Below, one piece after another: positions 24,200-37,560 of a DNA stretch of 64,000 nucleotides (within the stretch, counting starts at the first letter, position 1; each line of letters begins with the position of its first letter). The notes below the pieces were generated by a model. That model saw nothing but the letters and a program-made list of their open reading frames with translations. It made no database searches and was not told the DNA's origin. The DNA is from Owenia fusiformis (lineage: Eukaryota > Annelida > Polychaeta > Sabellida > Oweniidae): assembly GCA_903813345.2 (NCBI GenBank), contig CAIIXF020000004.1, positions 8,812,196-8,876,195 on the forward strand. Direction: 5' to 3'. A program made the translations under genes and the position numbers.

Positions 24200-25000
24200 A
24201 CATTAAATATTTCTACCTCATTTGTATTTACCTTTGCCTTTTGATCATTCTGTAATGTATCACTTAGAGTGATCTGTAATTCATATTTCTACCATCAAAG
24301 GAGGGAGCCCTTTCAACGCGACAATTATACTAGTAAATCCATTCTAAAATGTTTCTACTATTTTGAGCCAGATATAATTGTCCAGCTGAAGGCATCTGTT
24401 AGTTATGTAATTATATCCCTGGCTAACCTCAAAACTATACTGCACTCTTGACCCATGTCTAGTACGTCCATGGTAAAACCACGTGTGTGTATTAGACGTC
24501 CGGGGTTAGACGCATCGACGAGACATTTTATATATTTGGAATAAGAACAGAGACTCTTCTTTTAAAAGTTAAAAAGTACAGCAAGAGACGATGGTATTAG
24601 ATGATTGATAAACAGTGTAGAAACTGGCTCTCCGGACTCGTAACACTAAACCAAGTGCGTAAATTAGATCAATGAACAATTCTTTGGAGCAATTGATAAT
24701 TTAATAATTAATAATTTTCATGAGTGACTATACTGTACCGAGCAAAATTCGAAGAGATAACGGATCGTAGCAGGTACCATTGGTGAGGAAAAATAAATTC
24801 CAAAAGAGATTACAATTACATTCAAGAAGACAGAGAAGGAGCAAACTTTAAAGCTGTATAACCTTATGCTCCGATGGATAGTGCAGTAGTTGTATCGTCT
24901 CATATTAAGGTGGGTAAACACTTCAATTCATTCTCATTTAGTTTAAAACTTTAAACGTAAAAAACTTTACATATCCACACAAACTTATTCACTTATAGCA
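24200..25000. other. gene-poor stretch
   Basis: A short frame beginning ATGGATAGTGCAG near 24872 ends at an AAG-GTGGGT donor-like site; it is only 12 codons and could be chance, or a first exon for the array that follows. Confidence 0.25.
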
Positions 25001-27990
25001 TACCATGCGATCTGTTGATAGCAGAGGTATAATATCAATAGCAACATTTTTCTTTTATAGGTCAAAGTTGCCTGTACCAAGGATGTGTATCGATTCTGTC
25101 AACATGTATATCTTACATAAATATTGATATTTTAAATATTAATTTTTAATGCAATAATGATAATTATCTAACCTATCTCAAGCTCATGTGTCCTAAGTTA
25201 AGAACAGTATGCATCTTTAATAATAGTTCAGTTTACTTTTAACATTTGTTCAATTTTTGCTGATTTAATTCTAATTGTGACTCGTTCTGTATATTTGTCA
25301 TTTATTTTCACAGGAACACTAACTAGGATTATTCTTTTATAGGTCCAAAAGCGAGGATAATACTATGATAATGATGACCTAAATTAATACAAATATTATG
25401 TTTCACATGTTACTTTCTATATATTCAAAATAGCATTAGAATTGCCCGAGCTTTATCGATTTAGAATAATTTAAAAGTAAAATCAATGAAAATAATAATT
25501 TAGTTTATTTCTACATCTCTACATTTTCGCTGTTTTAGTCATATATTGTGACGCTTTCTGTATATTTGTTTTCTTTTCTCAAGAACACTAACCAAATCAG
25601 TTATTTTACAGGGGCATACGATATGGCTATAAAATACGATGATGGCGATAGAAATAATACAAATTCCTAATGTGAATTCCGCGATTTTTGTAAAAGCATT
25701 TAATTTGCATAATACACGCTAACAGATATTTTTCATATTTTGTTAATAGTAATTAAAAAGTCTTATCGTGAATTACACGTTAGTATAGTTTAAAAGTACA
25801 TCTATTATTTTTTAAGCTTTATCCAGAATTGTTATGTACATATAACATGTATAATATATACTAACTTATACATTTCTTCTGTAGGTCATAAGTGTCATAT
25901 AGTTGAATACATAAATTATATATTCATGTAATGTTATGTTTAACTGTCATTTGTTGTTTCATTGTTATTTACCCACGTCGGACATCTTGATTCACAACGT
26001 CTCAGTTCATGTACAATGTACTTCATGTATAAACGTATGTAATAACGTATATAACCGTGCGTCCTTTCAGAGACATGTTTTATCAGTCTTTGGTCCTTTT
26101 AAAAAGTGTCTGCATGGTTATATTTTGACTACATTCTTATTTGTTAACAGCTCTACTAACTACCTTCCTGTCTTCACCAGACTTCACCTAGACTAAATCA
26201 TTAATGGTACATGCATATTATTCTGCTGAAAAAACTAGATCTGTAATTAACAGCAAAGCACTACATACAATAATCCTAACCTTTGTAATCTTTCTTTCCG
26301 TTGTCATGATATCACCCTATATTAGTTATTCTAACTGCCAATATTTGTCAGTATTTAATAAGGATTGTTATGTTCTTTTGTAATCATAATCCATTTATGA
26401 GATTTATGGCGCATGTTTTATAATATAGTGTGATATTCATACAATATTTTCCAAAACAAATATTTCTTAATTAACCGTACAGACACTTTATATGTGGATT
26501 CGATCATCATGATAATCCATGACATCTCATTTCTTCTCAGCCCTGTTTCAGGTGAAACAGAAAGATGCTATGAGTATCAGAATGGGATTCGATCAATAAA
26601 TTCAACTTTTATGCTAAATGTTTCGTCTCTCTTAACTTCACTCGTTCATTTGGTTCGAATTCTCGAGGTCTTGAACTTCGAAATTCTTGTTTCACATCAG
26701 CTTGCGAACTACGCACCCTTCTCCAACAATTTAAACCCCCATAATGATAATATAAACGTAATATTATAAAGGTTGGTGTAACGTAGTACATGTATCTTTG
26801 GAAATATTTCCAGGTAAATCGTTGTACTACTGTACATTTGGCCCTGCGAAGAAAACGTTGATCTTATCTAAATCTATATTGTTCAATTACGATGTATTTT
26901 GATCCTGCAGCATGTCCGAAGAAGATTTTCTATCTATGAATTTGCTATCGAATTTAGTTTCAAATTATCTAGAGTCTATTCTATTGTATTCTAACCTTGT
27001 TTATCAAATTCGTCTTTGGTTAACATACATTTTGGAATATTATTAAAGTATGGTCTATATAAATAATGATTAATTCCAATATATCATTTTTATTTTTACT
27101 TATATACGTTTCTTTTATAGGTCAAAAAGGGATGGGTGTTTAATATATATAATGTTGACAACATAATACATCACTTATTATTTCCTATAATCTAAGATAG
27201 CATATGCTTTGCTTTCATATTGTTTTAGTTTTGTGTCAGTATTTGTTCAACAGTTTTAAAATATATTTTGTATTAGTTAAAATTAATGTTTAATTAAAGA
27301 GTACGTCTATCTAATGAATTAATGATTTGATTAATTATAAAGAGTTATTTCAGATTTGTTTTGTTGTATTTACTATGCTATGTAAATTTATATTAATATT
27401 CTTCTCAGTAAATAAGGCATTGCACACTAACTTACCCACATTTCTTTTATAGATCAAAAAGGTGATAAGTGTTTAATGTTGACTACATTGAGCTGAACTG
27501 AACATATAATCGGACATAGAATATGATTTGCATTTTATCTAGAGTCTATTATATTGTATATTGAATTCTAATATAAGTCTTGTTTGTCAATCTTTGCTTA
27601 AAAATTTGCACAAAATACATTTTGAAAAAGTTTAACCTTAAAATACTATAAAAATACGTATATCTTAATAATTAATATTTTGATTAAATTTTGACCAAGA
27701 ATTAGTTTACGTTTGGCAAGATATATTTGATGATTTTGTATTAACGCGCACAATAATAACACATTAATCTACATACATTTCCCTTATAGGCCAAAACGGT
27801 TATGAGTGTAAAGCATATTATTTGCTTTCAATTTGTCTTGAGTGTATTGTTTTATGTTCTTAGCTTGATCATCAATGTTAATTCATCCTTATTTTGTTTT
27901 TATATTATGTTTAGAAATTAAACCACGGGCAATCTTTGGTTTATAAAGTCTTATAAACCAATGTTTGCTCCGTCTTCCTTTATTGTATTT
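25000..27990 (+). repeat. diverged tandem array with repeated 3' splice-site-like blocks
   Basis: At least seven units, about 270-340 bases where adjacent, each contain a CTAAC or similar, then a T-rich tract, then TATAG or CAG and a GTCAAA-like start: junctions near 25060, 25342, 25612, 25884, 27120, 27452 and 27790. Units 25240-25345 and 25520-25615 align well (shared TTCTGTATATTTGT and AACACTAAC). This may be a decayed satellite-like duplication or an array of very short exons. A terminal exon-like piece at 27987-28035 reads DEDIEGTSKNRDV then stop. Confidence 0.5.
26507..26586. repeat. left member of an inverted pair with 30018-30106
   Basis: An 80-base block (contains GTGAAACAGAAAGATGCTAT) is found inverted at 30018-30106 with 8 extra bases in the right copy. 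Confidence 0.75.
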
Positions 27991-28689
27991 CCAGATGAGG
28001 ACATTGAAGGAACAAGCAAAAACAGAGATGTGTAATTACAAATACTGATATTCACCAATCATGATTAGGAAGTACATTGAGAATCACATATTCGATGGAA
28101 GATCAACTTCAATGTTGGGTCGAATTACCTAGACGTACCACAATTATATTTTGGAAAAAATCCCACAACGCTGCAATCTATAGTAGAAAGCTTGACAGAT
28201 TGGAACTCTGATTTTAGGAATAGTATGTACATGTGTATCATTGATCATCATGTTATCGCTGTACTATGGCAGCATCGTGAAAATGTACAATACTAATGGA
28301 AAAGGAATGACAATGAAAAGTGAAATTCTTAAATCAAGTGCTTAGATGAGTTAGGAATGTGTTCAGTCTTGAAATACGTTAATTTATTTTACGAATGTAA
28401 TTCATGTATTGTACTTCAGTTGTATGTAACTTATTTTTGAATCAGACAAATCAGACATATATACAGTAGAAATTAAATTCAGCTTTTATGCTTGAAATTC
28501 AATGTATGAAATTGTAGTATAAAAAATCGTATGTCCTTCATCGTGTGCACTTTTCGATATCTATCATCAACTCATATCGTGTAGATGAACTTTGATTGAC
28601 ATGTCCATTGAAGGGATAAAATCGATCTCAATGTTATCGATTTCATTGCAATTTTTGTTTCTTAAATCGTATACGTTTTTCTTCTTTAC

Positions 28690-29300
28690 ATTTCGACGGT
28701 TTTCTATATACGATTACATAACTTGATATCGTGTAATTAACTTGAACATGTCAACTTGGGATGACAAGATGTCGTCACTATTAGATTTCATACAACGATT
28801 TTATAATATGTACTAGTATACGATTATAAAATGTCGACGATTTTCTATATACGATTACATAACTCGATATCGTGTACTATACGAAGTTTTATGTATACGA
28901 TATTATAAAATTTCGACGATTTTTCCACATCCGATTACGTAACTCGTGATCGTGTACTGTTCGAAGTTTTATGTATACGATTATAAAATTTCGACGATTT
29001 TCTATATACGATTGCGTAACTCGATATCGTGTACTTTACGAAGTTTTATGTATACGATTATAGAATCTCGACGATTTTCTATGTACGATTGCATAACTCG
29101 ATATTGTGTACTATACGAAGTTTTATGTATAGGATTATAAAATGTCGACGATTTTTTCACATACTATTACGTAACTCGTGTGTCTAGGGGGGTTAAAAGG
29201 GCTTGTAGTTGGACTAGCCAATTTCATGTATACGATTACATAATCTTGATCATTTTCTATATACAATATATACGATTACATAACTCGTTGTCGTGTTCTT
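28690..29300. repeat. 77-79 bp minisatellite of CGTATACGAT type
   Basis: Unit starts at 28836, 28915, 28993, 29070 and 29147, each beginning GACGATTTT and containing TATCGTGTACTATACGAAG variants; partial units flank both sides. It belongs to the same motif family as 18870-19170 and 31090-31425. Confidence 0.88.
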
Positions 29301-29375
29301 AAATTGGGATGGCTTGATCCAATAGAGGATGTCGCCACTACTACATAGAGAACGCAGGATAAACATCTAATGATT

Positions 29376-29985
29376 CAGGGCGTCAAATAAGTCTGTTCTC
29401 CCCCCTTAACTCTTATATTTCTAAAGTTATCATACTTTCCATATATCATTTTAAAGCTTATTGAAAATGCTGATCACTCTAAGAAAATTAATAATGAACT
29501 CTTCCTAATAGAATTGCTACAATGTTTCTTGAAAGGATGAAGTTGACCATTGATTGCGTCAAAAAGAGTAAAATTACCAGGATGATGAACGAATGGTGAA
29601 AAGTTGATACTGCGATTATTTAGGACAGGGTCGAAAAAGCTAAACCAGAGGAGAAACTTCATAGCCACGATACATTGCTCAAATGTATCATGAAAGCTTT
29701 TAGAAACTTTGAAAGTGCAACACCCCTGTTTGTGAACATTTTTGAATCATATCCTTGTAGAATCGAGACTGTCCAAGCTGCTTTGGGTAAACATATTAAC
29801 TATTAAGAATGTGAAATAGGAACATCAGTAAAAATGCTCTTAAAAGTTTGGAATTTAACCAATCTCTCTGAAATATGGTGTGTGGTCAGCAAATTAAATT
29901 CCCTTTAAAATGGTATATAAAAACCCTGTGTTATGTCTAAATTTAAAAAGTTAAGGGGGGAGAACAGACTTATTTAACGCCCTGT
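29376..29985. mobile_element. inverted-repeat element (~0.6 kb)
   Basis: Ends CAGGGCGTCAAATAAGTCTG (29376) and the inverted near-copy closing at 29985. No intact transposase; a short minus-strand frame inside (29474-29668) has no recognised motif. Confidence 0.85.
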
Positions 29986-30017
29986 ATGATCGAAAAGCAA
30001 TTTATAGCTGAGAAATA

Positions 30018-30106
30018 ACCATTCTGATACTCATAGCATCTTTCTGTTTCACCTGAAACATCATCTCAGGGCTGAGAAGATTTGAGATGTCATGGTTTTT
30101 CATGAT
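30018..30106. repeat. right member of an inverted pair with 26507-26586
   Basis: Inverted copy of the 26.5 kb block, lying just outside the 29376-29985 element. Confidence 0.75.
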
Positions 30107-30847
30107 GAGTAATAACTGAAATCGCGAAGTAATGGGCATTAGTAAAGGTCATATATTCCATGAATCATAAAATCAACGTGTATTGTAGTTATTTTCTTTG
30201 TAATATGGCTTTCTCCAAAACTGAAGGAAATAAAGAATCATTTCAAACATTGATTTCCTTGTTCTTTTATTGTGATGTCATTTATTAAACGTCTGATCAT
30301 CTTCGAATTCCATGTTATTATTGTATGTATATGTACACTCACTCACTGTGGGTTGAACTAAAGAATATAAAAAAATATATATTTTCTGAAATTAAGATTG
30401 ATTTGCGTGTTAAATCATTATTATACTGTCCCATTCCATGCTTATTATACTGTCCCATTCCATGCTCATTTTCTGATCAGTCCAGGCCAATCACAGATCA
30501 AAATGTAGTCTTATGATCCCACAGTGAAGCAATATTATGATCCCAATATTATTTCTTGCTTAATGGGGTGTCATTTAACGCCCTTGTTGTCTGTCTGAAA
30601 ATAACCCTCCCATTCTGCATGCACTGACTAATTATTGGGACAAAGAGAGTGAGAGCGTTTGATGTTTCTTCATCTTGGTGCAAGAAAACTCGACTATTTA
30701 TTTCGATGCACGTGCCTCTTCTAATCTTAGTACCTGGTTCTGTCTGTTACTTCGTCATGTGTTACTGATCATATACTAGTATTCCCCGACGAACACATTG
30801 GTCAAAATATCCATGACTGCACAGCTATCTATATATAACCTATTATG

Positions 30848-31011
30848 CAGGGTGTCCCAGAACTCATGAGAATCTTTTGGGAGGTTTAATACATGCCTGA
30901 AAACCACCTAGAAACATTTTACCTCAATTCATGTTTAACCAGTTTGACTAGTAAATCTACCGTTTAACTTACACCTCTCATACATTTCCATGAGCTGTGG
31001 GACACCCTGTA
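30848..31011. mobile_element. 164-bp MITE
   Basis: CAGGGTGTCCCAGAACTCAT at the left and its inverted relative ending CACCCTGTA at the right. The internal arms are imperfect. Too short to encode anything. Confidence 0.85.
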
Positions 31012-31089
31012 CCTTTAATTTATAAAGCGATATTAACTGGCCTGTAAAGAATGATTCAATTATTATGTACGTACAGTGACATCTTTCTA

Positions 31090-31425
31090 TACTGAGCCGT
31101 ACTACATCTACACGATATAATCGTATAGAAATTTCAAAAATATTCTACGTTTAGAATTATACAAGATATACACTACACGTCAATTAACAGCGTTTGAAAA
31201 CGTACACGTTTTTATATACATGCATTTGTTAACCTACACCAGAAATATTCCCAGGAAATGAATTCTTATTTTATACACATCGTCTTTAAGCGCCGTATAC
31301 GATTTATAAAGGTCACGTTATAAACAACGAGTAAAGTTTTTCTAAAATCGTATACGATTTTACGATTTAGACTCGAAAATCGTATCGAAAAGGTTTTGAG
31401 ACATAAATGATGCCATACAGGGGTG
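31090..31425. repeat. CGTATACGAT-motif repeat, right copy
   Basis: Rich in ATCGTATACGATTT variants, ending AAAGGTTTTGAGACATAAAT, the inverse of the edge near 18890. Confidence 0.65.
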
Positions 31426-32255
31426 TATGAGGTACTCGAATAGGAAAGAGCTCATGGTCAATGTTTACACATGTTTGGAGTTATTGAAGAAAATGTGATA
31501 TGGGTGTGGTTCCGAATTTGAAGTCATTGCTGGAAAATATGATTATAATACGTGAAATTATATCTATAAATACAGCACTAAAAATAACAGTACACATGAA
31601 GTACATGTATGATTGTGTTCAGAAATGTTTGAAACCCTTACGGAAAATTCTGTCTGCATTTTGTCACCATTGCTCTTTCTTCCCGCATTCTAGTGCTGTT
31701 TGAATGAATATATTAATTAATGAATTTCTAACTAAAATATATCACATTTTTTATAAACCACAAACATTTAGATCATAAAAAGTTTTCAATACTTGAGTGA
31801 GCACGATATGCAAGGGTTACTAAGTTGACACAGTAAATGACCACTGATATTGTGTTAGTCCATGCACACAGCGTATTCTGCTAATACACATTTGCTAACA
31901 CCCCTCACTTTCATAGTGAAGTGACTAATTGGTTTATGTTTACGTTTTAATGTGTTTTGGGTTCCTTGTTACAGCAAGGGGGCCAGTAAAGTAGACTAAC
32001 ATGTTTGCATGGCAAGTTTTGATAGAATATGTGAGACACTTTAACGGTATGTTAGTATGTAGGTATGTTAATGGGAGGTCAAATATCGCTGCGCTGTAGT
32101 GTACTACAGACGTCCTAGCGATTTCATACCATGGAATATAGGTTTGTCTTGACTGGATAGGGTCGGGGAGAGATCAATTAACGTAATTTTTATATGTGAT
32201 TGAAAATATGAAACGGTATAATTAGATTTTGTTGTTTTAAGGTTAAACCGCAAGA
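31426..32255. other. gene-poor stretch
   Basis: No exon or repeat that I can support; the open frame at 31500-31703 has no motif. Confidence 0.35.
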
Positions 32256-32383
32256 ATAACTCATCCCCTAGACAACTCATCCCCTGGACAACTCATCCCC
32301 TAGACAACTCATCCCCTGGACAACTCATCCCCTAGACAACTCATCCCCTGGACAACTCATCCCCTGGACGACTCATCCTTTGG
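32256..32383. repeat. 16-bp minisatellite, eight units
   Basis: Eight consecutive units of ACAACTCATCCCCTAG/GG; the last two bases mostly alternate AG and GG, giving a 32-bp higher-order unit. Confidence 0.95.
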
Positions 32384-33040
32384 CATGTTTGAGTAATTTA
32401 ATGTAATATTATTAATTCATATATTATTCAAATGATTAACACGATCGTCGATTTAATACCACACTTTTGTTACGTAAACAAAACTTTAAAAATGGTTAAG
32501 ATCTGCACTTCTAACTCTTTCCATTTACATAACAATGGTAAGGTATTAAAGCGACGATTCTGTTGTCTTCTGACTGACAAGTAAACAAAGACTTTCTGGA
32601 GGGGAAATCTGAAAAATTGTTTAAAAAACAATATATACGATATTATTACTATGGTATTAATCTGTAATTTGTTTTGTAAATATTTACCTTTAATTTTATT
32701 TTTAATATACAATTTCAATATTAAATTAACATTGATTGAAGAAGCTCCTTTGATGTCATAAGCTCCTTTGATGTGATTATATGTGTGTTGTTCATAGTTC
32801 AAATATTCTTTCATCCAAAGATACTTTTTTCACAGCAGTCACAGATGAAGTTACTGAAGTTCATGTTTCAAAATTATGCATATTTTTTGTTATGAAGTAT
32901 TAAGTCATGTAATATAAGGACAAAATATGAAAGTTTTAATGGCACCGTTTGACCATTTAATTTGTGTCAATAAAGTGAAAAATAATATTTAGAATGATTC
33001 AAGGTGTATTTAATAAAGTAATTTGACTTCATGTGATAAA
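32384..33040. other. AT-rich spacer between the two minisatellites
   Basis: About 660 very AT-rich bases. No exon recognised; the minus-strand frame 32470-32814 is composed mostly of Ile, Lys and Asn codons as expected by chance. Confidence 0.4.
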
Positions 33041-33212
33041 GGATGAGTTGTCTAGGGGATGAGTTGTCTTGGGGATGAGTTGTCCAGGGGATGAGTTGTC
33101 TAGGGGATGAGATGTCCAGGGGATGAGTTGTCCAGGGGATGTGATGTCCAGGGGATGAGTTGTCTAGGGGATGAGTTGTCCAGGGATGAGTTGTCTAGGG
33201 GATGAGTTGTCT
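33041..33212. repeat. 16-bp minisatellite, inverted relative of 32256-32383
   Basis: About eleven units of GGATGAGTTGTCTAGG/CAGG, the reverse complement of the left array, with a few substitutions and one single-base deletion near 33185. Confidence 0.95.
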
Positions 33213-34657
33213 GTAAGCCCTGCCCTCTACCTCAGATACGCAAACAGTGTATTTGAAGGATTTGATCGATTCAATACTAATACTTAGAATAGATTTCTTC
33301 GAAATTGATATATTTTGAATTTAAATACCCTCTCGGTCAAACAAACAAATGCCGGTTTCGAAGAAACGGGAATTCTACACCTATTCCACCACATATCTCC
33401 CATTCTAGCGCGTCTATCACTTCAATAACTTTTTACATTGTCATAACCATTTGAATTCTGGCAGAAACAAGAAAATGCAAGATTGTTTTTATTTCGCTGA
33501 TTCATTTCGACGTGTTCTAAAAGTAACGAAAGAGAGTGCTCGTTGATTTGGCCTGTTGCGCTTCGCGTTGTGTATCCATTGTCCAATATAAAGTCGAAAT
33601 TTCGCACAACGTTTTTAGCTCAACGTGATATGGAGGATTGACTCCCAGAATGCAATGTCGATATTCTTGTCATATATGTGTTATGACATTGACCCCATTA
33701 TCGCGTGGTCATGTCACGATTATAAAATTCAAAATCAAAACGTCCGCCATTTTTTCACTTTAAAATTTGAGTCGGGAGTTTTTGTCTTATTTCGAAACAA
33801 AACAATCAAAAAATGATCAAGATATTTCTTCAAATCTTTTGGATCGCTGATTATAAATTTATAGTCAGTTAATTATAAAATCGGAAAATTAAGTCATTTT
33901 CAATGATGTCGTCGATCAAGGTCAAGGTCGGATATCGGATATCGATGCATTCTTGGAGCCAATCCTCCTTGTCAACGTATTTAAAATCCGTATCACATTC
34001 ACAAGATAACATATATACGATATGGTTGCGGATACGTTTTAGCTAACCGTTGTGTGAAACCTCTCCATTACTAGAGGACAGTTTTTGAGAACAGCTTAAA
34101 ACAAATTAATTAAAAGTCAGATCAATTAAAATCAATAAAAGCAATTAATTGGAAGCTTCATATTTATAAATCACAACTTTGAATAAGACAGCCAACATTT
34201 AATCATGCAAAACAAACACATACTATTTGTATCAATATTTTAAGCATTTATCTATCAGTAGTTAACCCTAAATTGACTTCATAGAAATACACTATAAACA
34301 ATTTATATTTAAACAATGATAATGTTCCTTTAACAACATGAATCAATGACGGTGAAAGTTCCGACCTCGCGATCCAAGGTTTAACAACGCGAATATTGAT
34401 TCATTAGTCGCGAACTACTATTGCTCCCTCCAAAACATATTTCTCCACTCGCGAACGGAGTCCTCACATCGCGAACCACAAAACTGTGTGGTTATGGGTG
34501 TCGGTTATTGTGTGAATTTAGTTCCAATCCATCTTAGTCTTGTGGTGAAAGCTTAAAAGAACAACCTGTTATTCCCAACCTGTTGATTGCAGGTATCGAT
34601 AAACGGTCCAGTGCTAGTGTTTATAAATATTACACAGCTAATGAGATTCTTGACCTT
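33213..34657. other. gene-poor stretch with a CGCGA cluster
   Basis: No exon seen. Between 34366 and 34480 the core CGCGA occurs five times (also near 34812 and 34840) in an otherwise CpG-poor region. Confidence 0.4.
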
Positions 34658-35499
34658 AGGATTTACTATAGCCTTGCCCAAGTCGGTATTTTTTTACTTA
34701 TCTGATCTTGAATCATTACCGCCTTGTACAATCCAATACATCTCCGCTGTTATTATGCTGAAATATTCAACGGTTTCGAGATTTCCATAATACATACGCT
34801 ATCAGGGGTATCGCGAAACCTTATTGATTGACAGATATCGCGTGAACACGACGTGTGACTTCAGGCTGAATGACCAATCAAAACGTTATCAGGTTGAGCT
34901 GCATAAACAAAACAAACTTCCCATCTACGACTTGAAATTCCATGATCTGATCGAGTGTTTCGTTATAGTAACAATATATTACGTTATTAAATGTACATTT
35001 GAAGGTAAGAGTCATTAATATTAATTAAATCATGCGATTCAATGTTGATTTAAAACTGATTTCGCGATGAAAATGCACGAAGACCTAGTCGTAACATGTT
35101 GTCGTTGATCGGTGATTGAATCTCAGCCTACATGTTCAGCGATCGTTTCAACGTTTATTGTTGAAATCTTCTCACCTTTGGTTATCCGATCGATGCCCCG
35201 GCATCCACTAAACTCTCATTGATATTTATCTGATAAAATATTTGTATTTTCATGATGAATTCGTGCTCAGATTCGTGCAAGATTTATTCGTGAAAAGTCC
35301 CGGTGAAAAGTGTACTTGTTTTTGACCGTGCATAATAATGAGCTAACGCTACAGGGCCGTCGTTGATTGGTCAAATTTTACCGACTTCAACAAACTGTCG
35401 GTAAAGCACGTGGCTTTCTCTTTGGTACAAGGCGGTCATAATAGAAATCAAGATAAGTAAAAGAGACCGACTTGGGCAAGGCAGGCTAGATTTACTACA
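34658..35499. mobile_element. inverted-repeat element (~0.84 kb)
   Basis: Ends share CCTTGCCCAAGTCGGT, TTTACTTATCT and ACCGCCTTGTAC in inverted order. The interior at 35130-35260 resembles 44650-44760 (TTGTTGAAATC...TCTGATAAAATA). Confidence 0.85.
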
Positions 35500-36300
35500 G
35501 TCTACTACAATGTTTATTTTGATATGTTAATTTGGTCTATCCTTGACCTTCATTCAACTCGAAAACTTTTCAAAATAGAGCGCAGTTTTTGGCAATCTGA
35601 GCATTTTCCCAATACAAAAGAATATGAATGACTTCAGGTCGACTTTTGTTCGTTTCTAAAAAAATTTAACACTAAGGGAGCGCGCACCCTTGGCGCCACC
35701 TCATAGATCATGATCATGAAGGCAGCGTTCATTTGAACAGCGAATCCTGTATGAATCCTGTGTTCAGTGATTTGGTTCACTTATTTTGCTGTGCAAATTG
35801 ATAAGAACAATAATGAAATCTAAAGTCAGGTTTGAATTTCTGTGAATCGATAGTTGATTATAAGAAATTTGAACATTTGAAATTTGTTGGAACTTATTAT
35901 TATTATATATCGTTGACATCAGTTGAAGTCGATATTAACAGTAGTTAAGTTACAGGAACTTGTAAGAATTGGTTACAGACGCCGAACGTCGACCACCAAA
36001 CATCAACCGCTGAACGTCGAAAATCAGCCACCGAACACTGTCCACAAAGAAGTTGGAGATAAAGACATAATGTCACCACTTCTGGTGATGACATTATAAA
36101 AACCAATACGAATGATTTAAATCTAATAACGAAAGCATTGAATTTGTTTTTTCTATAATGAATTTTATTCATACTATTTATTAATAAGTTCTAGGATACA
36201 GTTTAAGTATTATGGAACAATTTTAAAGCGACTTAAGCTAGATTTTTCCCGTGAATTGAGATACATAAATCTCTTGCTGTCTTCTTTTTAAGGCCAATAT
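35500..36300. other. gene-poor stretch
   Basis: No exon or repeat that I can support. A short run with spaced GAACGTCGA phrases lies at 35980-36040. Confidence 0.35.
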
Positions 36301-36364
36301 GAGTCACAATTATAAATCAAATACACGCTTTTTACCCAGCTAGAACGAGAATTCGATTGATCTG

Positions 36365-37062
36365 CAGTGACCAAAGGAGCAAGTAGCTTATTGCAAACAA
36401 TTTCAGACGGTTATATCTTGGATTATGAATATTTTCTGACAATGAAGACAGGTATATCTTTTAGATCCATTCATTATATGAAAGAAAATTGTTTACAGTA
36501 ATAATAAAGTAAAAAAAAACTCGGAGATATTTAACCAGAAATCAAACCATCAACACACTTTTCAAAGTTGTTGACCTTCACCAAAATTGCAATAATTTTT
36601 TACATTGTTTAATGCATTACTATTCTTTATTTTAATATATCAGATATGTCTTGAAAGAAAAACTTAATTGCTTTAAGATAAGTGTTCCCCATGTTATTTC
36701 TCCATTGAAAAACCTCATGCTATCCATTGTTGTCGGTTCATTTTGGTCATCCAAATTCAATATCCTTAAAGTCCCTGGAGCAATGGATTTTTCCTTTTAG
36801 GAAATCGAACATGTCTCAGAGCAATCTAATTATACATTCATCAATATAATAAAAGGTCAATATTTTTGTAAAAGTATGTTGATTGGTCCATTGCCCCATC
36901 AATATCACTTAGGTCTGATTAACTTAATTATCATTATATATACTTGTCTTGAAGGCATTGGAGGGACCTAAGAGATACATCCATGTTCATGATCAGAAAA
37001 TATTCATAATTCAAGTTAGTATCGTTTGAAATTGTTTGCGATAACCTACGTGCTCCTTTAGG
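36365..37062. mobile_element. inverted-repeat element
   Basis: Arms 36365-36475 and 36960-37062 are inverted (shared GCAAACAATTTCA and TTATGAATATTTTCTGA). The centre (36680-36800) resembles the centre of the 19415-20128 element. True outer ends may extend further. Confidence 0.7.
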
Positions 37063-37560
37063 GAAATAAGGGTTCTAATAACTGTTCCCTAGCCAATAGT
37101 TAATTATTTGAAAACGTCCGATTTTATAATAATATGTATATACAATGTTGTCACAATCAATATTATAAATTGCAAGCTTTAATTGTAAACTTAATCTTGT
37201 TTTGGTTTATAATTAGATCTTCTTATAATAATCAAGTGATTCCGTACACGTAACCAAGCGTACAAATAGGCGATGCAGTATCTATAATTTTGACCTAAGT
37301 GTAAAACAGGCTGTGTAAAAGTTTTTAATACAGTGTAAATGACTTTCCCTTGGTTATAAAGTGATCAAGTACGAACATGTTGGCCAAAATTGTAGATATA
37401 CACCATGAAGTCATTTCGATTTTACGTCGTGTAATTATTACGGAATGCATACTATTCAGATTGCCTATTACGAAAAGAAAAATGTTTTAAGGGCTATTTC
37501 GCAAAATACAGTTATATGAAATATGACTGGAGAAGATTCGTCTCAAGCTTGTCATATATG

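Noticed and set aside
32256-33212. CRISPR-like array
   Set aside because: Units are contiguous without unique spacers and the genome is eukaryotic; this is a minisatellite.
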